Shown here: one piece after another, positions 1-14,700 of the stretch
Position numbering within the stretch: the first letter of the stretch is position 1
How the letters are laid out: each line of letters begins with the position of its first letter
Notes under the pieces: model-generated
The model's database searches: none
Told to the model about the DNA's origin: nothing
Seen by the model: only the letters and a program-made list of their open reading frames with translations
Origin: Carya illinoinensis
Lineage: Eukaryota; Streptophyta; Magnoliopsida; Fagales; Juglandaceae
NCBI RefSeq assembly: GCF_018687715.1
Contig: NC_056752.1
Location: 2,108,001 to 2,172,000, forward strand
DNA length: 64,000 nt
Reading direction: 5' to 3'
Position numbers and translations under genes: made by a program

Positions 1-1018
1 TACATTTTCCACATGTGCATGAATATTTTGAAAATTAAATTTGAAAATTTTGAAAGATGATTGATTGTCATCTTTCACATGTGCATGTTTTATTTTAATA
101 TTTTCAAAAGTGATTGATACTTTTTTTGACTTATGCAAAATATAGATGTTTTTGTTTGAAAATTTTGAAAAGTAAAGTGTGCTCCTTTTGTCATATGCAA
201 AAAGTAAAAGATTAGGTTTGAATTTTTTGAAAAGTAAAGTGTGCTTATTTTGTCATATGCCAAAAGTAAAAGATTAGGTTTGAAGTATTTAAAAAATGAA
301 TGATGTTGTCTTTGACAATTGAAAAAGAAGAACCTTTTATTTGATTTTTTTAAAAAAGTGAATAATGTTGTGTTTGACATGTGAATCTTTTTAAATTTGA
401 ATATAAAGTCTTACATGCCTATAAATAGATCATTTGAGAGTTTCACATTCAAAACATCTAGAGCATATAACATTCATTCAAAGCCTTCATTCTTTCTTCT
501 CTAAGCATTGAGTCTTAATCCTTGTTCATTTTGAGAGAGATATAGTTTGCGCTGTATTGTTCTTATTTCACTCATTGAGAAGTGTTTTTTGATAACCTAC
601 CTACTATCAGCTCTTGTATTAGTAAAAGGGTGTGTATGATCCTTGTGCGTGTAAAAAGTGTTTTACACAGGGAATAGTTGAATCACCACGTATAAGGTGA
701 TTGCAAGTGTAGATAATGTTCTACACGGATCCTTTGTAACGGTATTGTTCAAAGGTGTAATAGATTTCTATTTTTACCTGAAAGAGGTTGAATAGTGAAT
801 TTGGGATCCTCAAGAGGTAGCTTTAGGCGATGACGTAGGCAGTGGGGCCGAATCTCGTTAACATACTGAGTTTACTTCTCTTTTACCCTTACTCTTTATA
901 TTTATTATTGTTTCGTATTTTGTTTATATTTTATATTGTATATTTGATTTATAATTGTTATTTTTTTAAATACAACTCAATTCACCCCTCCTTTTGTGTT
1001 AGTCATCTGGGCAACACA
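1..1018 (+). repeat. LTR-like dispersed repeat, copy 1 (cut by window edge)
   Basis: This stretch is repeated with high similarity at 52,341-53,475. It contains three to four imperfect units of about 61 bp (about 130-300), each with a GAAAAGTAAAGTGTGCTCC-like core. A TATA box (CTATAAATAG) near 420-429 is followed by CT-rich sequence, and the repeat ends in a CAATTCACCCCTCC-like motif near 975. A promoter followed by this kind of end is typical of plant Ty1/copia LTRs. No coding domain is seen, so it may be a solo LTR or LTR fragment. The left end lies outside the window and I could not define target duplications. Confidence 0.6.
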
Positions 1019-3585
1019 AACAGTGGCTGCTTCCAAGACTTTTTCAAATCTCAATACCCATATCATTCAATTCAATAGATTCTTACTCTTCTCTTCTCCT
1101 AGTCGTGCTTCCCTCATCTTCTTTCTCCTTCTCATCTTCTCTTGCTCTTGCTCTTGTTCCTCCATTTTTTTCTCCCTAATCTATGTAAGATCCAATATCA
1201 TGGTCGTAGATCGCTTAAGCTAGAGGTTGATAGCCATAGCCTCTGGGCTAGAGACTGGTAGTCTTGGTTGTAGGTCACTCGAGTCAGAGACTAGCCTAGC
1301 GTTTTCGATTTTATTTTTTGTGTTCTTAACTTAAATCTATGTTCTCAAGCCAGATCTATGTTTTATTATTTGAGTTTAATTTTTTTTAGTGTAGTGATGT
1401 TGATTGTGGCCAAATTTGTGTTGGGGGTGTTGATATTGGCTGAATGTATAGGTAGAGGGTAAAAGAAATCCGTTTGTTAGGTCAATGAGAACATATAAAG
1501 ACCATATAAGCGAGTGGAGGGCCATATTGCCACTTCACCAGGCAAGGGCCATATCACCCCTCATGAGTGATCATGCCCATACACAACGTAACTATTTGAG
1601 AAAGGTCTAAATCATTCGTAGGTCTATACTTTGGAATAACTAGTCAATGATATAATTAATGTCTTTTAAATTTTATTATAAAGAGTAAAAATTTATCTCT
1701 TCTAAATAAGGTGAGATCTCATTAACTACATTTCTATATATCATTCTGGTTATTAAGGTTGCATTTGGTTACTAAACTCATTTTATCTAATCATTACAAT
1801 TTTCCTAACTTTCAATATGAAATATAATAAATAATTCAATATTTTCAAATTCTAAAATAATAATAATATAAAAAATAATATTTTATTAAATTTTTATTTC
1901 AACACAACTCAATGTCCAAACAAGCCATTAAGCCTAATCCATACAACAGTGATAGAGACAAAACAATTTTGGTCTGCGTTTAGGCCGAAGAAGCCACGTT
2001 TGGGATCACAAAGCCTTTCTCCGTATGTTTGTAGGCTTTGTCCAAATCGTATGCGTGGCAAATGAATCCGAGTATCCACAGCCCAATCTGACAATTTTCG
2101 TGTGGCAAGCAGACCCACATTGACAGATCCCTCTTTTTGCCTTTTGGTCAAGAAAGCATCAACTTTTGTCCTTTGAACCTGTGCACAGAATAAAGAAAGT
2201 AAGCAAAGGGGCCATTTCTTTTTCTTTTTTGATAAGGATGGCCCAGAATTTGGCGTGTCCTTCCAAAGGTTGGGAAAGTGAATGGGTCTCCGAAAGAATG
2301 ACAAGACCTCATCTAAAATGAACCGTCGGCACAATACCTCCCTTGTAATTCATGCAACGACCAAACAATAGTATATAGAAACCCACCTCGTTTTGAATTT
2401 TTATAATATATATATATATATATATAATATCATATTATATTAAAGCATCTGAAGGAAAGCTGTCAAATAGAGTTGTAAAATAATATTATTTTATAAAAAT
2501 GCCCGTTAAATTCTGCGGAGTTGTAAAAATATTGCATGTCTCTGTAACTGTAAGTACTCAACTGAGTTTATGACTCTATGTACGTTTCACTTATCATTCC
2601 TGCTGTGCATCACGTTAGTTAACGACTGTATATACATAAGAACGAGTTTGGGGGAATCATTTACATGAACTTTTGACTTTTGCCCCGGTAGAACAATTCC
2701 CTGTTGCGTGTAATTCTCTGAAAGTTTTTTTTTTTTTTTTTTTTGGGGGTCAAGAATCAAGATCATTATATTAGATTCCTGAGTTGGTTAAGTCAGTCCA
2801 AGCTTGGAAGTTCTAACTGGGCTTGTTCGATCTCTCCTTGATCGTATTCTTCACAAAAGCTATGTACAAAATACAAGGGAAGAAAGAAAAAAGCATATCG
2901 GCATGACGAAGTAACATCGCAGAATTTAACTTCCAGCATATCCAATGCTCTCACTCTGATATCCGCATTTTCCTACTACTTTCGTGGGAGGTGAGCCTGC
3001 CAGCCTGAAATGCTTCTGACGTAATCTTCACCAATCAAATCCAGAAAATAACCAAAGATACCAAAAAATTCCATTAATGCTTCCACCAAAGTACCAAGGA
3101 AAATGCCAATGTCCTCTTACCAATTTATGAGATGCCTGCATGTACAACAAATGAATAAAAGATGAAGTTCATGATGAGTAGGAACTTGCACAGCAAGTGG
3201 AAGTGGTCTGGTTGAAACACTGCATGGCGGACAAGTGAGTTTGGTCACCCGAGGCAGCTATAGCATAATGCACATATTCAAGAAGTAATATTTTTCATTG
3301 AGAAAAATGATGATATGCTTCAGAAGTATGCTAACATCAGGGATATTTATGTAGTCAGGATAATAACAAGGTCGTTTAATTTTTCCTTGGAAAAAAATTT
3401 GAAGTTCATGACACTATAAATCTGAAACTCTGTAAAGGAATAAATCTGTCTCTCCTGGTACCAAATTTGACAGGTTTGGAAAACAAGAAGAGAAAACTAA
3501 CCCATTGACGTTCCCACCGACCCATCTTTTGGATCCCACAGGGCAGCCCAGACATGCGCCAAAAGAAAGCTGATGAATATTGGAG
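1019..3585. other. Non-coding stretch downstream of the kinesin gene
   Basis: No supported gene. It holds pyrimidine-rich DNA (1,070-1,170), an AT-rich MITE (about 1,745-1,930), a TA microsatellite (about 2,404-2,430) and a poly-T run (about 2,727-2,745). The last part, 2,750-3,585, should contain the 3' UTR of the minus-strand kinesin gene. I saw no AATAAA on that strand. The open frame on the minus strand at 1,909-2,334 has no recognisable domain and overlaps the MITE end. Confidence 0.5.
1745..1930. mobile_element. AT-rich MITE, dispersed family copy A
   Basis: The copy runs from a CATTTGGTTACTAAACTCA-like end to CAACTCAATGTCCAAACAAGC, with an AT core containing ATAATAAATAATTCAA. Related copies are at 29,850-30,005, 37,607-37,797 and 38,545-38,765 (opposite orientation). 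The ends read GTTTGG inward on both sides, as in fold-back MITEs. Target duplications were not resolved. Confidence 0.55.
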
Positions 3586-5486
3586 TTATCGCATGCTATC
3601 AACCAGAACCGGTGGGCGAGGCCTTGACCTTATCACTGTCTCATCACAATGCTTGATCCATTCTGAGAGTCTCCATGGTTTTTGCCATCTCCATTTGAAC
3701 TGCAGTAGCCACTGGTGATGACTTCTCTTCCACCTCCAGAGTTTTGCAGCTTGTCCCACAGCTGCTAGTTTCTTCATTGACAATTGTCCTACAGGTACCA
3801 TCTGCAGCCAGAACCATCTCTACTTAATCAAACAGGAGGGAGAGAACCCAATAGGCAGCATGAGAAAGGTGAGCTACCTTTTGCGTCTGATTCAGAAATG
3901 TCGCCGACTCCCTAACGGACCCATTAACAATTCCAGGTGTAAATTTTAGTTGCTTTGGTACTGGAAGTGACATGGGGGACAAGGGGTCACTCATATCATC
4001 CGCCAAATGTTTCAACGAAGTGCATGAATTGCCCTGTTGATTGCATTAAGAAGTGTCAAAACAACATTCAAAACTGGAAGAGTCACCAGAGTAACAGTAC
4101 TTGATCGTAGAGCTAATTTCTGACTTTTCGAGTCTCAAGAAACCAGTGTACACAATTTAGCCCAAATTATGATTTTTAGATGGGCAAAGAAACATAAGGT
4201 ACTAGAAGGTTGCATTTTAGTTAATATGGACACCATTAAAATTACTCCTACTCTATTTCAATATTGTAGATTTGCATTCATGTCTACCATGGAACAGGAT
4301 GTTCAAGTTTATAGATTACAATGCAGTTTAAGAAGATGGCCTCACCGAAGCTGACGAACCCGAGTCAGCTGCAACAGCTTGTTCCCTCACTTGTTGCTCC
4401 TTTATGAGTTGTTTTCTCTGTACTTCACTCTCTTCTAATAGAAATAAAAGCTCCTTCACCTGCTCTTTCATTTCCTTAATCTCCAAGTTCTTTTCCCACA
4501 ACTGGCACCTGTTGATAAAAAAAATGTAAGTGCTAATATAAACACTTCAAACTTGAAATCACTTGCTCCAGCAAAAGACTCTTAACATCAAGAATAAGTT
4601 CACTGCTTTTTTTATAAGTAGAATAAGCTCTGTGATTAACACCTCAGCTAAACAAATACCACAAATTGGCTCAAGAAGGAATGGACTTGTTGGTCAATAA
4701 AAGTTTGTGATGGGCTTTCAGCACAGAGTTTAGCCTATCAGCCTCAATATACTTTGGCAAATATCAAAATGTATTTTATGTTGACTTTAATTGCCAGATA
4801 TAGAAGCCAATTTTTTAATAAGTAAATAAAAGCAAATTCTATCAAGCTTCATGCCAGGTTGTACAAGCACCTTGCTTCTGCAGCGGCGTCAAACATGTAT
4901 TGAAGCAAGTTCTTTGCATCTCCCATTGAGCGCAAGTGATTCCAACGTCCACGACCAATTGAGGCACGCTCCCTTTCTTTTGCCTCTGAGAGCTGTGAGG
5001 CCATTGCCATGAGTGCTTTGGAAGACATGCTAAGCATGCTCTCCAGAGAAGCTATCCTTGCCATTCTTGCATTTGGTGACATGGATAACAGTCTAATTCC
5101 ATACAACATATATCATATACATACACAAAAAGTAATCAATCACGACCAGTGGGATGAAAACCTTAAGGAGACGATGTCATAATTATATACCTGGAATATC
5201 CATTCTTCCCTCTTGGGGGACTCTGCCCATCAAAAGAAAACTGATCCACTTGTTTCATTAAGGCCAACTCTTCTGCCAGTGCAGCTTGTCTATACAATAA
5301 TTCCAAAGAATAAGCCAATTGAAGACATTTGAGAAAGCTTGCTAAAGTAGGGAAAATCTGAAAGAAAAAAAAAAACCTGAATACATACAATTGGCTTTGC
5401 TTTTCATATTCAAAATGGACTTCATGCACATTCACCATGACTTCTAGCTCATGATCAAGCCACCTTTGCAAAGGTTTTTCATTTCC
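3586..5486 (-). other. KIN4A: KIN-4A exons 20-25: C-terminal tail
   Basis: Exons 20-25 encode about residues 715-1031. The conserved blocks are [49 protein letters not shown] and a basic C-terminus with WKRSHHQW and KPWRLSEWI. These match the tail of plant FRA1/KIN-4A proteins, which is thought to bind cargo or cortical partners. The stop is TAA at 3586-3588. Confidence 0.92.
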
Positions 5487-6896
5487 CTAAAGATGCAATT
5501 CATATTAAATTGGTCCCTTGTGAAATGTATAGCAGATGTAATATTAATTGAAGTCAGGAATGGGTTATCTTTGCTGGCCGTGGGTCACGTTTAAATTCTC
5601 TAGTCCGTTGGTGATCATAATGAAAGAACCTCTAAATCAAACCCTGTTAGAATCCATTGAAACGGATGTACTAACTTGCTCATAGTAAATATAGGTTTGA
5701 TAATTACGCATCACTATATATGTTTTTTTTTTTTTTTATTGGCACCAAGTGTCCAAGAATAAAGTCTTGACTAATCCTAGGGTTGCACAAGCCGTCAACA
5801 ATGAGTTTCCCCCAAGTGCACCTTGGGTAATTCATGGAGAAGTTCTCCCAATCCGATGGCCCCTAGAAATTGTTTGAATCCAAGAGGATTCGAACCTTAG
5901 ACTTGGAGGGAGCATATGACCATGGCCAAGGCCTTTACCATTTGAGCAAACCCCTAGGGGTTACCATATATGTATGTTTGACAATCAAAAAGATATTTCA
6001 AAACGTGAATGCAGCTGGTATCACATTGATCATAACTGTCTTCTAGGAACCCATCCCAGCCCCAAGCAGTATATAAACTTGTTGCTGGTGTTTGAATGGA
6101 TGTGGCCAATTTACAAATTGCACTATGGTAAAGATCATTTACCTGTCCAATCACTGTATGTCCCACATATGTCCCTGAAATACACAACAAAAGATCAGAA
6201 AGGGAAAGTATCAATGACAGAATAATTTAAGGAAAAATATTCACCAGAATGGTCACGTGCAGCAGGCTTACGAGCTTCTAACAACTCTTTCAGTCTTCTA
6301 GTAGCCGTAGCAGCCTCTTCTGTTTTCCTTTGAAGAACCTGGGGAAAAGATTTTTTTTATAGGAAAAGATTATAGTGATTAGTCACAGATAATAACCACA
6401 CATATCAATCAGCATGAGAAGAGCCTGATTTGTTATCTTAAATATACGCTATCTGCACATATGGACGCTTGAATTGAGGGTTGGTTTGGTAAAGAATGAT
6501 TCATTTGAATGGCTACACCTTCCAATCCCAAAATTCCTGTCTGTATGGTGGCACTAATTTCTGTAGCATTTTTTTCCCAAAAGTTACTCTTATTATTCTA
6601 CTCTACTCAAGGCAGATTTGATTTAAAATTGCCTTATCTTTTACCTTCTCCTGCAGGTTTTTCTTTTTTGAGTTTCTGGATCTTCCTTTTAAATGAAGTT
6701 CTAACTTCTAAATAATAGCCCCAACCCATCCAAAATCTTGTGTACTTCCATTATTTAATTGAGGAAAATTTTCGTTTATATTCTTTTGGCCATATATCTA
6801 TCTTCTATATTATTGTTCTTTATCTAACTTGGTTTTCCCTCTAGAGTAGACTCACGCTGATGGTTACCTAATTGTTCTCCAACTTTTCCATACATT

Positions 6897-6930
<34 letters not shown>

Positions 6931-8713
6931 CAGAGAGAGTTGGCCCAGACTTGGGTTGCATTAAAGTATTCCAACAAAAATAGTTGAATCTAACTTTTAC
7001 CATTTTCTGGCGCTGATTCAGTGATTCGAGTTTATGTCTTTCATATTCGTTTCTCCTTCCCTCCTTCTTTAGCTGCTTGAAAACAAATTTAAGAAAAACT
7101 ACAGTAAATAACATAATCACACAAATTAAACACGTGAGTTTTAATAAAACACGAGTTTTAATATATCAAGCATGACTATAAAGTACATAACCACAAGAAA
7201 AGCCAGAACAAGGTGGTTAAAAGAGCACGACATCCTGGTACAACAAAGTATCCATTATGTGGAAAGGTTCAACCCATTGGAAATGTCAAAAAAAGCATGA
7301 ACGTTTGAAACAAGTTCCAAGAAACATATGAACAAATCAGAAACATGGAAAAAGCTTGTGAAGGTGCACTCCACATACCTAGTAATACAACAGCATAAAA
7401 CCATAAGAAAGCATTAAAGACATAGACAATGGCAAAAAATCTTGCCAGCTACAATATTAAGGGTTTGAATGACTTCTCGAGAAGAAAAGAAAATCCTAAT
7501 GTCTGAAGATTTCAAATTAGTAGCCCTTTAGAAGTATATTTTGATGAGGAGACAGAAAACTTGGCAAGTTTCTGTTTCAAATGTTCTTTTAAGTTTAGAA
7601 AAAATTAGGTTTCTTATTAATATATTTCTATAGGTAGGTTTTTTATTAGCATATTGGAACATCTTTTGAAAGCACTTTAGTATTCTACACCACATGCAAT
7701 AAACATTTTTAATAAAGATGGGCTCTGTTGAAAACCTTGCATCAAGTGCAACCCAAATGTATATCCAATGCTTCAGATTTCCAGTTTGTGGCAAACGACA
7801 GTGGAATCCGTGAAACATGATATCTCCAAGAAACCATAAGAAAGTAAGCAAATGAAGTTTCTGAGTATGAAGTGAAGCACCTGAAGCAATTCCTTTTCCC
7901 GAGAGGTCTTCCATTGTCGAAACTGTTCTGCCACCTGTTTTATCTTATGCTGCAACTGGACCTAGAACATGGATGGAAAACAAGCAAGACGGAACCAAAA
8001 AGCATGAGATATCATAAAATTCGATGGGCAATTTTTTGTTTTGTTTTTGAAAAGTAAGACAAGTTTGATTTCAGAACAAAAGAGAGTAAGGCATATGTTC
8101 ATGTGAACCAAACCAGCCCTGTCAGCTTTAATACACCAAGAACCAACCACTGAGAAATCCAAATTCACATGACCTAAACTCTAATTTTTTTTTACAATTA
8201 ACATGACCTAAACTTGGTAATTACTAAAATGAAAACCAACCAACCAACCTTCTGAGCCTTGATACACTGTATTTCGGCTTGCAAGCGCTTTGCTGCTTCA
8301 TCACTTTTTTGTTTTTGCTTCAAAAGTTGGACCTGGCTTTCCTGTTTCTTCTTAAGATCTAGAATCTTTTTTTTATAAGAAAAGACAATCCTTAAGATCT
8401 ATAATCTGAAGCTTGTAACGGAAAGTTCACACATTAATCAATAGTCCCATTTTCGAAAACAGAACAGGACTTAGTTATGAAAGTTTACATTAACCAGGAA
8501 TTAAAAAAAAAAAAAAAAAGCTGAATGGCATTAACCTGTGCTTCAAGTGCTTTAAATTTTTGAGCTTGAATTTCTTGCATCTTTGGTATCCGTCCATCAA
8601 AATTAGCAGCAAGATTCTCAACTTTTGCCAACAAACAATCCCTCTCTTGCTGAATTTATGTGATTGAACGTCAGCCATAAAAGTGAAAGCATGGTGGACA
8701 CTAGTAATTCATG

Positions 8714-8760
<47 letters not shown>

Positions 8761-11700
8761 CTAACCTGCATGATCCTTTTCTCTTCCTCAAGTTCCAAGA
8801 TTTTCTTCCCAAGGCGCTGCTTGAGTGCTTCAGTGTCAACTCCCCAAAGAAGTTTCATCTCAGACTGCACAAAAAATAGCACATTTTAAAACATAAATAA
8901 AAAAGGTGTTTCAAGATATTTACAAACCGCCAATTTGATGCCAGTCCTCAGGTCCTATCATACAGTGTAGTCGACACATACAGAATTGCATATATGCCAA
9001 TATGGAAGTCAGGGTAAAATCTATTTTTTTTTATAAGTAAGATAAAATTTGATTAAAGCAAGTAATTCAGAATAGCCCAAGTACACAGGGGGTATATAAG
9101 AAAGAACACCTAATTGCAAGCTAGGATCTAGAAAAAGAAACAAGGAAATCATGAAAACTTTCCCCATCAAGACCAATACCAGAAGCCCAAAGGAAAAATA
9201 TATGGTAGAAAAAGCCTCCAATCTCTTCCTGCGAGCGTTCTCTGTTAAAACCAAGTTACTTCTAAAGGGTAGAAGTGGCTTTTTCAGATAAGGCAAAACT
9301 ATTGAGCCTTCATTAAAATTGCATTTCCAAGCTTTTGTATCTTATTTTTCACTTAGGATAATCACATTTTGGAATTTAATCCGTAAAAGTTAAAAGAGAG
9401 CTTGCCAAAGGTAAGGGCCCCAAATATACATTTGAAAATTATCAGAGTGGCCAATGTCTTCTCCTGCAGCAGACTGAAAGCCCAAGAGGCACAATGCAGA
9501 ATGCATCAAACATAACGTTGGCTCCATACGACAAGGGTTCAGGATTTCCTTCCGTCATCACTGTTTTTTTTTTTTCTTTTCTTTTGCAAACAATCATTAC
9601 GTCAAACATGCGTATTGGCTAATTCTTAAGTATTCCCTTTAGAGCCTACAATTTATTTACATACAAAGCATAAAAGAGGCAAATAAATTAAACCTCTTTC
9701 TGTTCCAAAAGTTCGTTCAATTCATTTAACTCTTTATCCATGGTATCTTGCAGAAGTGCATGCTCCCACTCTTTAGTTACTTCATCAAACTCCATTGAAT
9801 TTTCACCTGCAGAAATGAGAATAAAACGTGATCATTTGAAGCATTGGACTAGCAAATGAAAATGTAATTCAAGTAACAGAAGAAACCCGTTACCCAATCC
9901 CCACCCCCCACACACACAACAACACGAGAAAATAATTAAACAAGGAGAGAGATTACATTGGCGGATGCAATGGGACAATTTGGTAGTTTAGGGTGCACAT
10001 TGCAAAGTGCTGTTAATGGGAGTGGAAAGAGTATTTTCCCCTTTTCTTAGTTAAATGACCACAATAAACTCGAATCAATTTTATATCTGTAGATGCAATG
10101 CTTGAAGCACAATCAAGCCGATAATGCACATCATACTTCTAAAACGATTCAAACAGACAGCAAAATGAGTACCCGTTTCATTTCACCCATATCACGATAG
10201 GGATGCTAGTTATTTACTAATTAAATGGTCCTAAGGGTGCACTGTATTGAATACAAACAATCATTCTTCTAAGATTGCCCAAACTATAAAGCAAAAAGCA
10301 GTGTTCACCTGATATGGCTTCAACTATCTGATAATCAGATAAGTCCATGCTGTGAAAGCCCCTCTTAAGTCCATCACTTTTTGTCATACAGATCTGGATT
10401 TCCTTAAAAAATAAAAACACTGGGTAATGTAGATAACAATGCAGAAACTTTACTCAAATATGTTATTAGAGGAATAAAGTGAATATAAATACAGCCACAT
10501 TCTACTGATGCCAAGAAAAATACTGGCAATTTACTCCATACAATTATGGAAAGGAAAGTTTTCAGGGAGAAAAAGAAAAACAAAGAAGAAGATAAAAAAT
10601 TTGTGTGTCTATTAACATACTTGAGCATCTATTTCATCCTGCTGTATGACGCCGCATCTGCTGCGGTATTCATGGAGTTCTTGAAAAATGTTCCTATTGG
10701 TAGCCTCAAGCCAACCGATCCGATCCTTAAGGACCTATACATTCAAAAGAACATATAATGCAGTAAACACTAAGATCAAACAACACTTCTGTATGGTACA
10801 AAGCAAGTACCTGCACTTCATCTGATGGCACTCCTTCCCCACGAGCATAAAGCTCTGCCTGTAAGTACTTTAACTGCTGCTGCATCTTTTGCATCTCATT
10901 GGATATTATATCTCTATTAATCTGCAGCCAAAAAAAAAAAAAAAAAAACATCAATGTTTTGCTCCATGGGATATGGATCATAAAACCTGATAAAGTTTCC
11001 CAAGTTTCTTCACATAAATCTTGAAGAACACGATGGAATCAGCTAAAAAATAGTCATAACAAAGTCATCTAACAAACTTACAACAGGCTTATTTTGAATA
11101 TTGCGAGCACGATTTGCATATTTGAGAGTATTAAGACTTTCCTCAGCATTGATGTCAGCAGGACTGATGCAAGCTGGAACAAGGATCATAATTAGTTCAA
11201 TTTATAATAAAGGAGAAGTCCAGATCAAAAGGTGTCAAAAATAGGAAGCACACACAATACAATTTCTAGAAATAGGGTAAAAAACCTGAAGTGAATGACA
11301 CCTAGGGCAAAAGAAAGAAGTGGGGCGGGTGCAGTTTCTAAATCTTTTTTTTTTTTTTTATAAGTAAAATCAAATTGTATTAATCAAAGAATAGGCATAG
11401 CCAAATGTTACAAAGAAAGCCCTACTTTAGGTAGGGGCAAAAGATACAAGAAAGTCATGAAAGGTTTGGCCATGAAAGTTAATGGCAATGGTCCAAATAC
11501 AAAGAGTTCTAAGGAAGAAAGCTTTTAGTTCCTCCATCAATCTCTCTTTGTCCTCAAAAGTCCGATCATTACGCTCCTGCCATAAACACCACATGATGCA
11601 AATGGGAATCATCTTCCAAACAGGCTTGATCTGTTGATTGCCTCTTAAATCTGACCAGCTAGCCAAAGCCACCACAACTGTCTCAGGCATAACCCAACCC

Positions 11701-14700
11701 AACTCTAATCTATTAAATACCTCGTTCCATAACCCTCGAGCTATATCACAGTGTAATAAAAGGTGGTCCACCGTTTCTCCCCCATTCTTGCACATACAAC
11801 ACCAATTTGCGATGATCACCCTTCTTTTCCTCAAATTATCTGTTGTGAGAATCTTACATAAAGAGGCAGTCCACACAAAAAATGCAGCTTTGAGAGGCAC
11901 CTTATGTCTCCATAGTTTTTTCCAAGGGAACTGAATAGGATGTTCTTGTAGAAGAGACTTATAAAACGAGCGAACTGAGAACATACCCTTACTAGTTGGT
12001 AACCACCACAAAAAGTCAACCTGCTGATTGTTATTTTGGAGGGAATACAACAAATTGAGAAGAGCTTCTATGCTGTCTATTTCCCAATCATTTGCCGGCC
12101 TGCTGAAATTGATGTTCCACTGGATTTGTCCCCCTACTATTACCCTCGCTTCCTCCACTGAAATGTCTTTGGCATTAGCGATCTTGAATAAAGCAGGAAA
12201 TAAGTCCTTTAAAGCTGCATTACCGCACCAAACATCTTGCCAAAATTTAATTCTGGATCCATCACCAAGGCGTAGTCGCAAATGGCGAGAAAAAACCCTC
12301 CATCCTTTCCTTATGTGTTTCCACAAACCCACTCCGTATGCCCCTCTCACTTCATTGGAGCACCATCCTCCCCATGAGCCACCATATTTACTCTATCACC
12401 ATCTTCCATAGTGCTTCTGGTTTTTTATGGTATCTCCATAATCATTTTCCAATTAGCGCCCGATTAAAAGTTCTCAGGTTTCTTATGCCCAAACCTCCAT
12501 TAGAAATGGGGCTACATACCTTCTCCCACCTGACAATGTGGAATTTAAATTCCTCGCCTATTCCCCCCCACAAAAAATCCCGTTGTAGTTTCTCGATGCG
12601 AAGCGCCACACTTGTTAGAATAAGAAAGAAGGACAAAAAATACGTCGGTAGGTTGGATAGTGTACTCTTTATCAGAGTAATCCTTCCACCCTTCGACAAC
12701 TACATTCTCTTCCAACTTGCTAAGAGGCGATCTACTTTCTCAATCACTGTGTCCCAAACGGAGGCCGCTCTCGAGGCAGCTCCCAACGGAAGGTCAAGGT
12801 ATGTCATAGGAAGTGAGGCCATCTTGCACCCCAAGGTCTTAGCCAACTGTCTTAGATTCTGAACACTCCCAACAGGCACCATCTCTGATTTGTCCAAATT
12901 CACTTTCAACCCAGAAGATGCTTCAAAACAAAGTAAAAGGGCCTTCAATACTTGAACCTTGTTACGATTTGCCTCACAGAAAAAAAGAGTGTCATCTGCA
13001 AAAAATAGATGAGAAATGTTAATAGAACCCCCTCCATTAGGTCCGATCGAATACCTTGACACCCTCCCCGTTAAGGACCAAGGCTGAAATCATCTTGCTT
13101 AGCGCCTCCATCACAATAAAAAAAAGTAGAGGGAACAACGGGTCTCTTTGTCTTAAGCCTCTTGTGCTGTCGAAGAAACCTGTTGGGCTTCCATTTAACA
13201 GAACTGAGTATTTCACCGTAGAGATATACCAACGGATCCAAGATTGCCATTTCTCTCCAAAACCACATCTCCTAAGAAGATCGAGTAAGAAATCCCAGTT
13301 AACATGGTCATACACCTTCTCCATATCCAACTTGCAGAGTATCCCTTCCTTGCCAGATTTCAATCTACTATTTAAACATTCATTTGCAATAAGCACTGCA
13401 TCGAGGATCTGTCTACCTTTTACAAAGGCATTTTGAGGCTTTGAGATTATCTTTCCCACAACCTCACTAAGGCGATTAGCAAGCACCTTAGAAAGGATCT
13501 TGTATACCCCATTTACTAAACTAATGGGTCGAAACTCCTTAATCTCCTCAGCCCCAACCTTCTTCGGAAACAAAGCCAGGAAAGTGGCTTTAAGGCTTTT
13601 TTCGAATTTTCCTTCCAAGTGAAACTCCTGTAAGACCTTCATGAAGTCATCCTTTAACACATCCCAGCAAGTTTGGAAGAAGGCAATAGAAAACCCATCA
13701 GGACCCGGGGCCTTATCTTTAGCCATTTTTCTTAGCACATCCATTGCCTCAGCCTCCGCCTCTCCAAACGGTTACCTTCCATTGGACCAATAGTATCAAA
13801 GACCAACCCATCAAGCTTAGGCCTGCAACTCACCTGCTTTGACAGAACTTGCTCAAAAAAACCAACTAAATGAGAGTTAATTACATTCTCTTCCCTACAA
13901 AGAACCCATCAATTTTCAGCGTCTCAATATTATTGGCTCTCCTGTGCGAGTTGGCTATCCTGTGAAAAAACTTGGTACTTCGGTCTCCTTCCTTCAACCA
14001 TAAAGCTCTAGATTTTTGCCGCCATGAAATTTCTTCTAAAAGGACAATCCTTTCAAGATCCGCAACTAGAACTAGCTTTTGGGCTAGTTCCTCCTGTGTT
14101 AATGTCCGCGATTCTTGTAACCTTTCCAACATCTAGATCTCTCTTGTCTTACTGTCCTTTTGTACCCCTATATCGCCAAATAACTATCTATTCCACAATT
14201 TCAAATCTTATTTTAAAGCTTTTAGTTTACTCGCAAATATGAAACTAGGAGTAGCCTGAAACTGATAGAAAGCCCACCATTGTCTAACCCTATCCACAAA
14301 ACCTTCCGATTTCAACCACATGTTTTCAAACTTAAAGTATCTGCGCCTTTTTTGAATTCCCCCACAATCCAGCATAATAGGCCAATGATCAGAACATAGG
14401 CGAGGAAGTCTCTTTTGCCAAACCTTTGGAAAATGAATTTCCAACTCTGGGGAAATTAAGAATCGATCCAGGCGAGACCACGTCTGATTATTCACCCACG
14501 TACCTGACCCCCCCGCCAAAGGTAGATCCACCAAATTCAACTCAAAGATGCACTCCGAAAATTCTGACATAGCTGGTCACATTCTTCTGATGCCAAAACA
14601 CTCACAGGTAGGGGTGAGTTCGGTCCGGTCCGGTCCGGTCCGGGGAGGTTTTGTGGACCGGACCGGACCTATTCGGTCCAGGGTTTTTCCACCCTGGACC

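Larger units (their letters stand above)
6143..10921 (-). other. KIN4A: KIN-4A exons 9-19: coiled-coil stalk
   Basis: Exons 9-19 encode about residues 371-714, rich in Glu, Lys, Gln and Leu with heptad-like spacing, as in the dimerising stalk of kinesin-4. Most exons here are in-frame modules of 81-117 nt. Exon 19 is a 32-nt micro-exon (6143-6174). Introns contain a SINE (intron 19), a LINE 3' fragment (intron 12) and a CA/TA microsatellite (intron 13). Confidence 0.9.

Noticed and set aside
1909..2334. 141-codon minus-strand frame
   Set aside because: No known domain, low-complexity Lys run, and its end overlaps a MITE.
5880..5962. Free tRNA gene
   Set aside because: A and B boxes are present, but no full cloverleaf; a poly-A tail and target duplication show a SINE.
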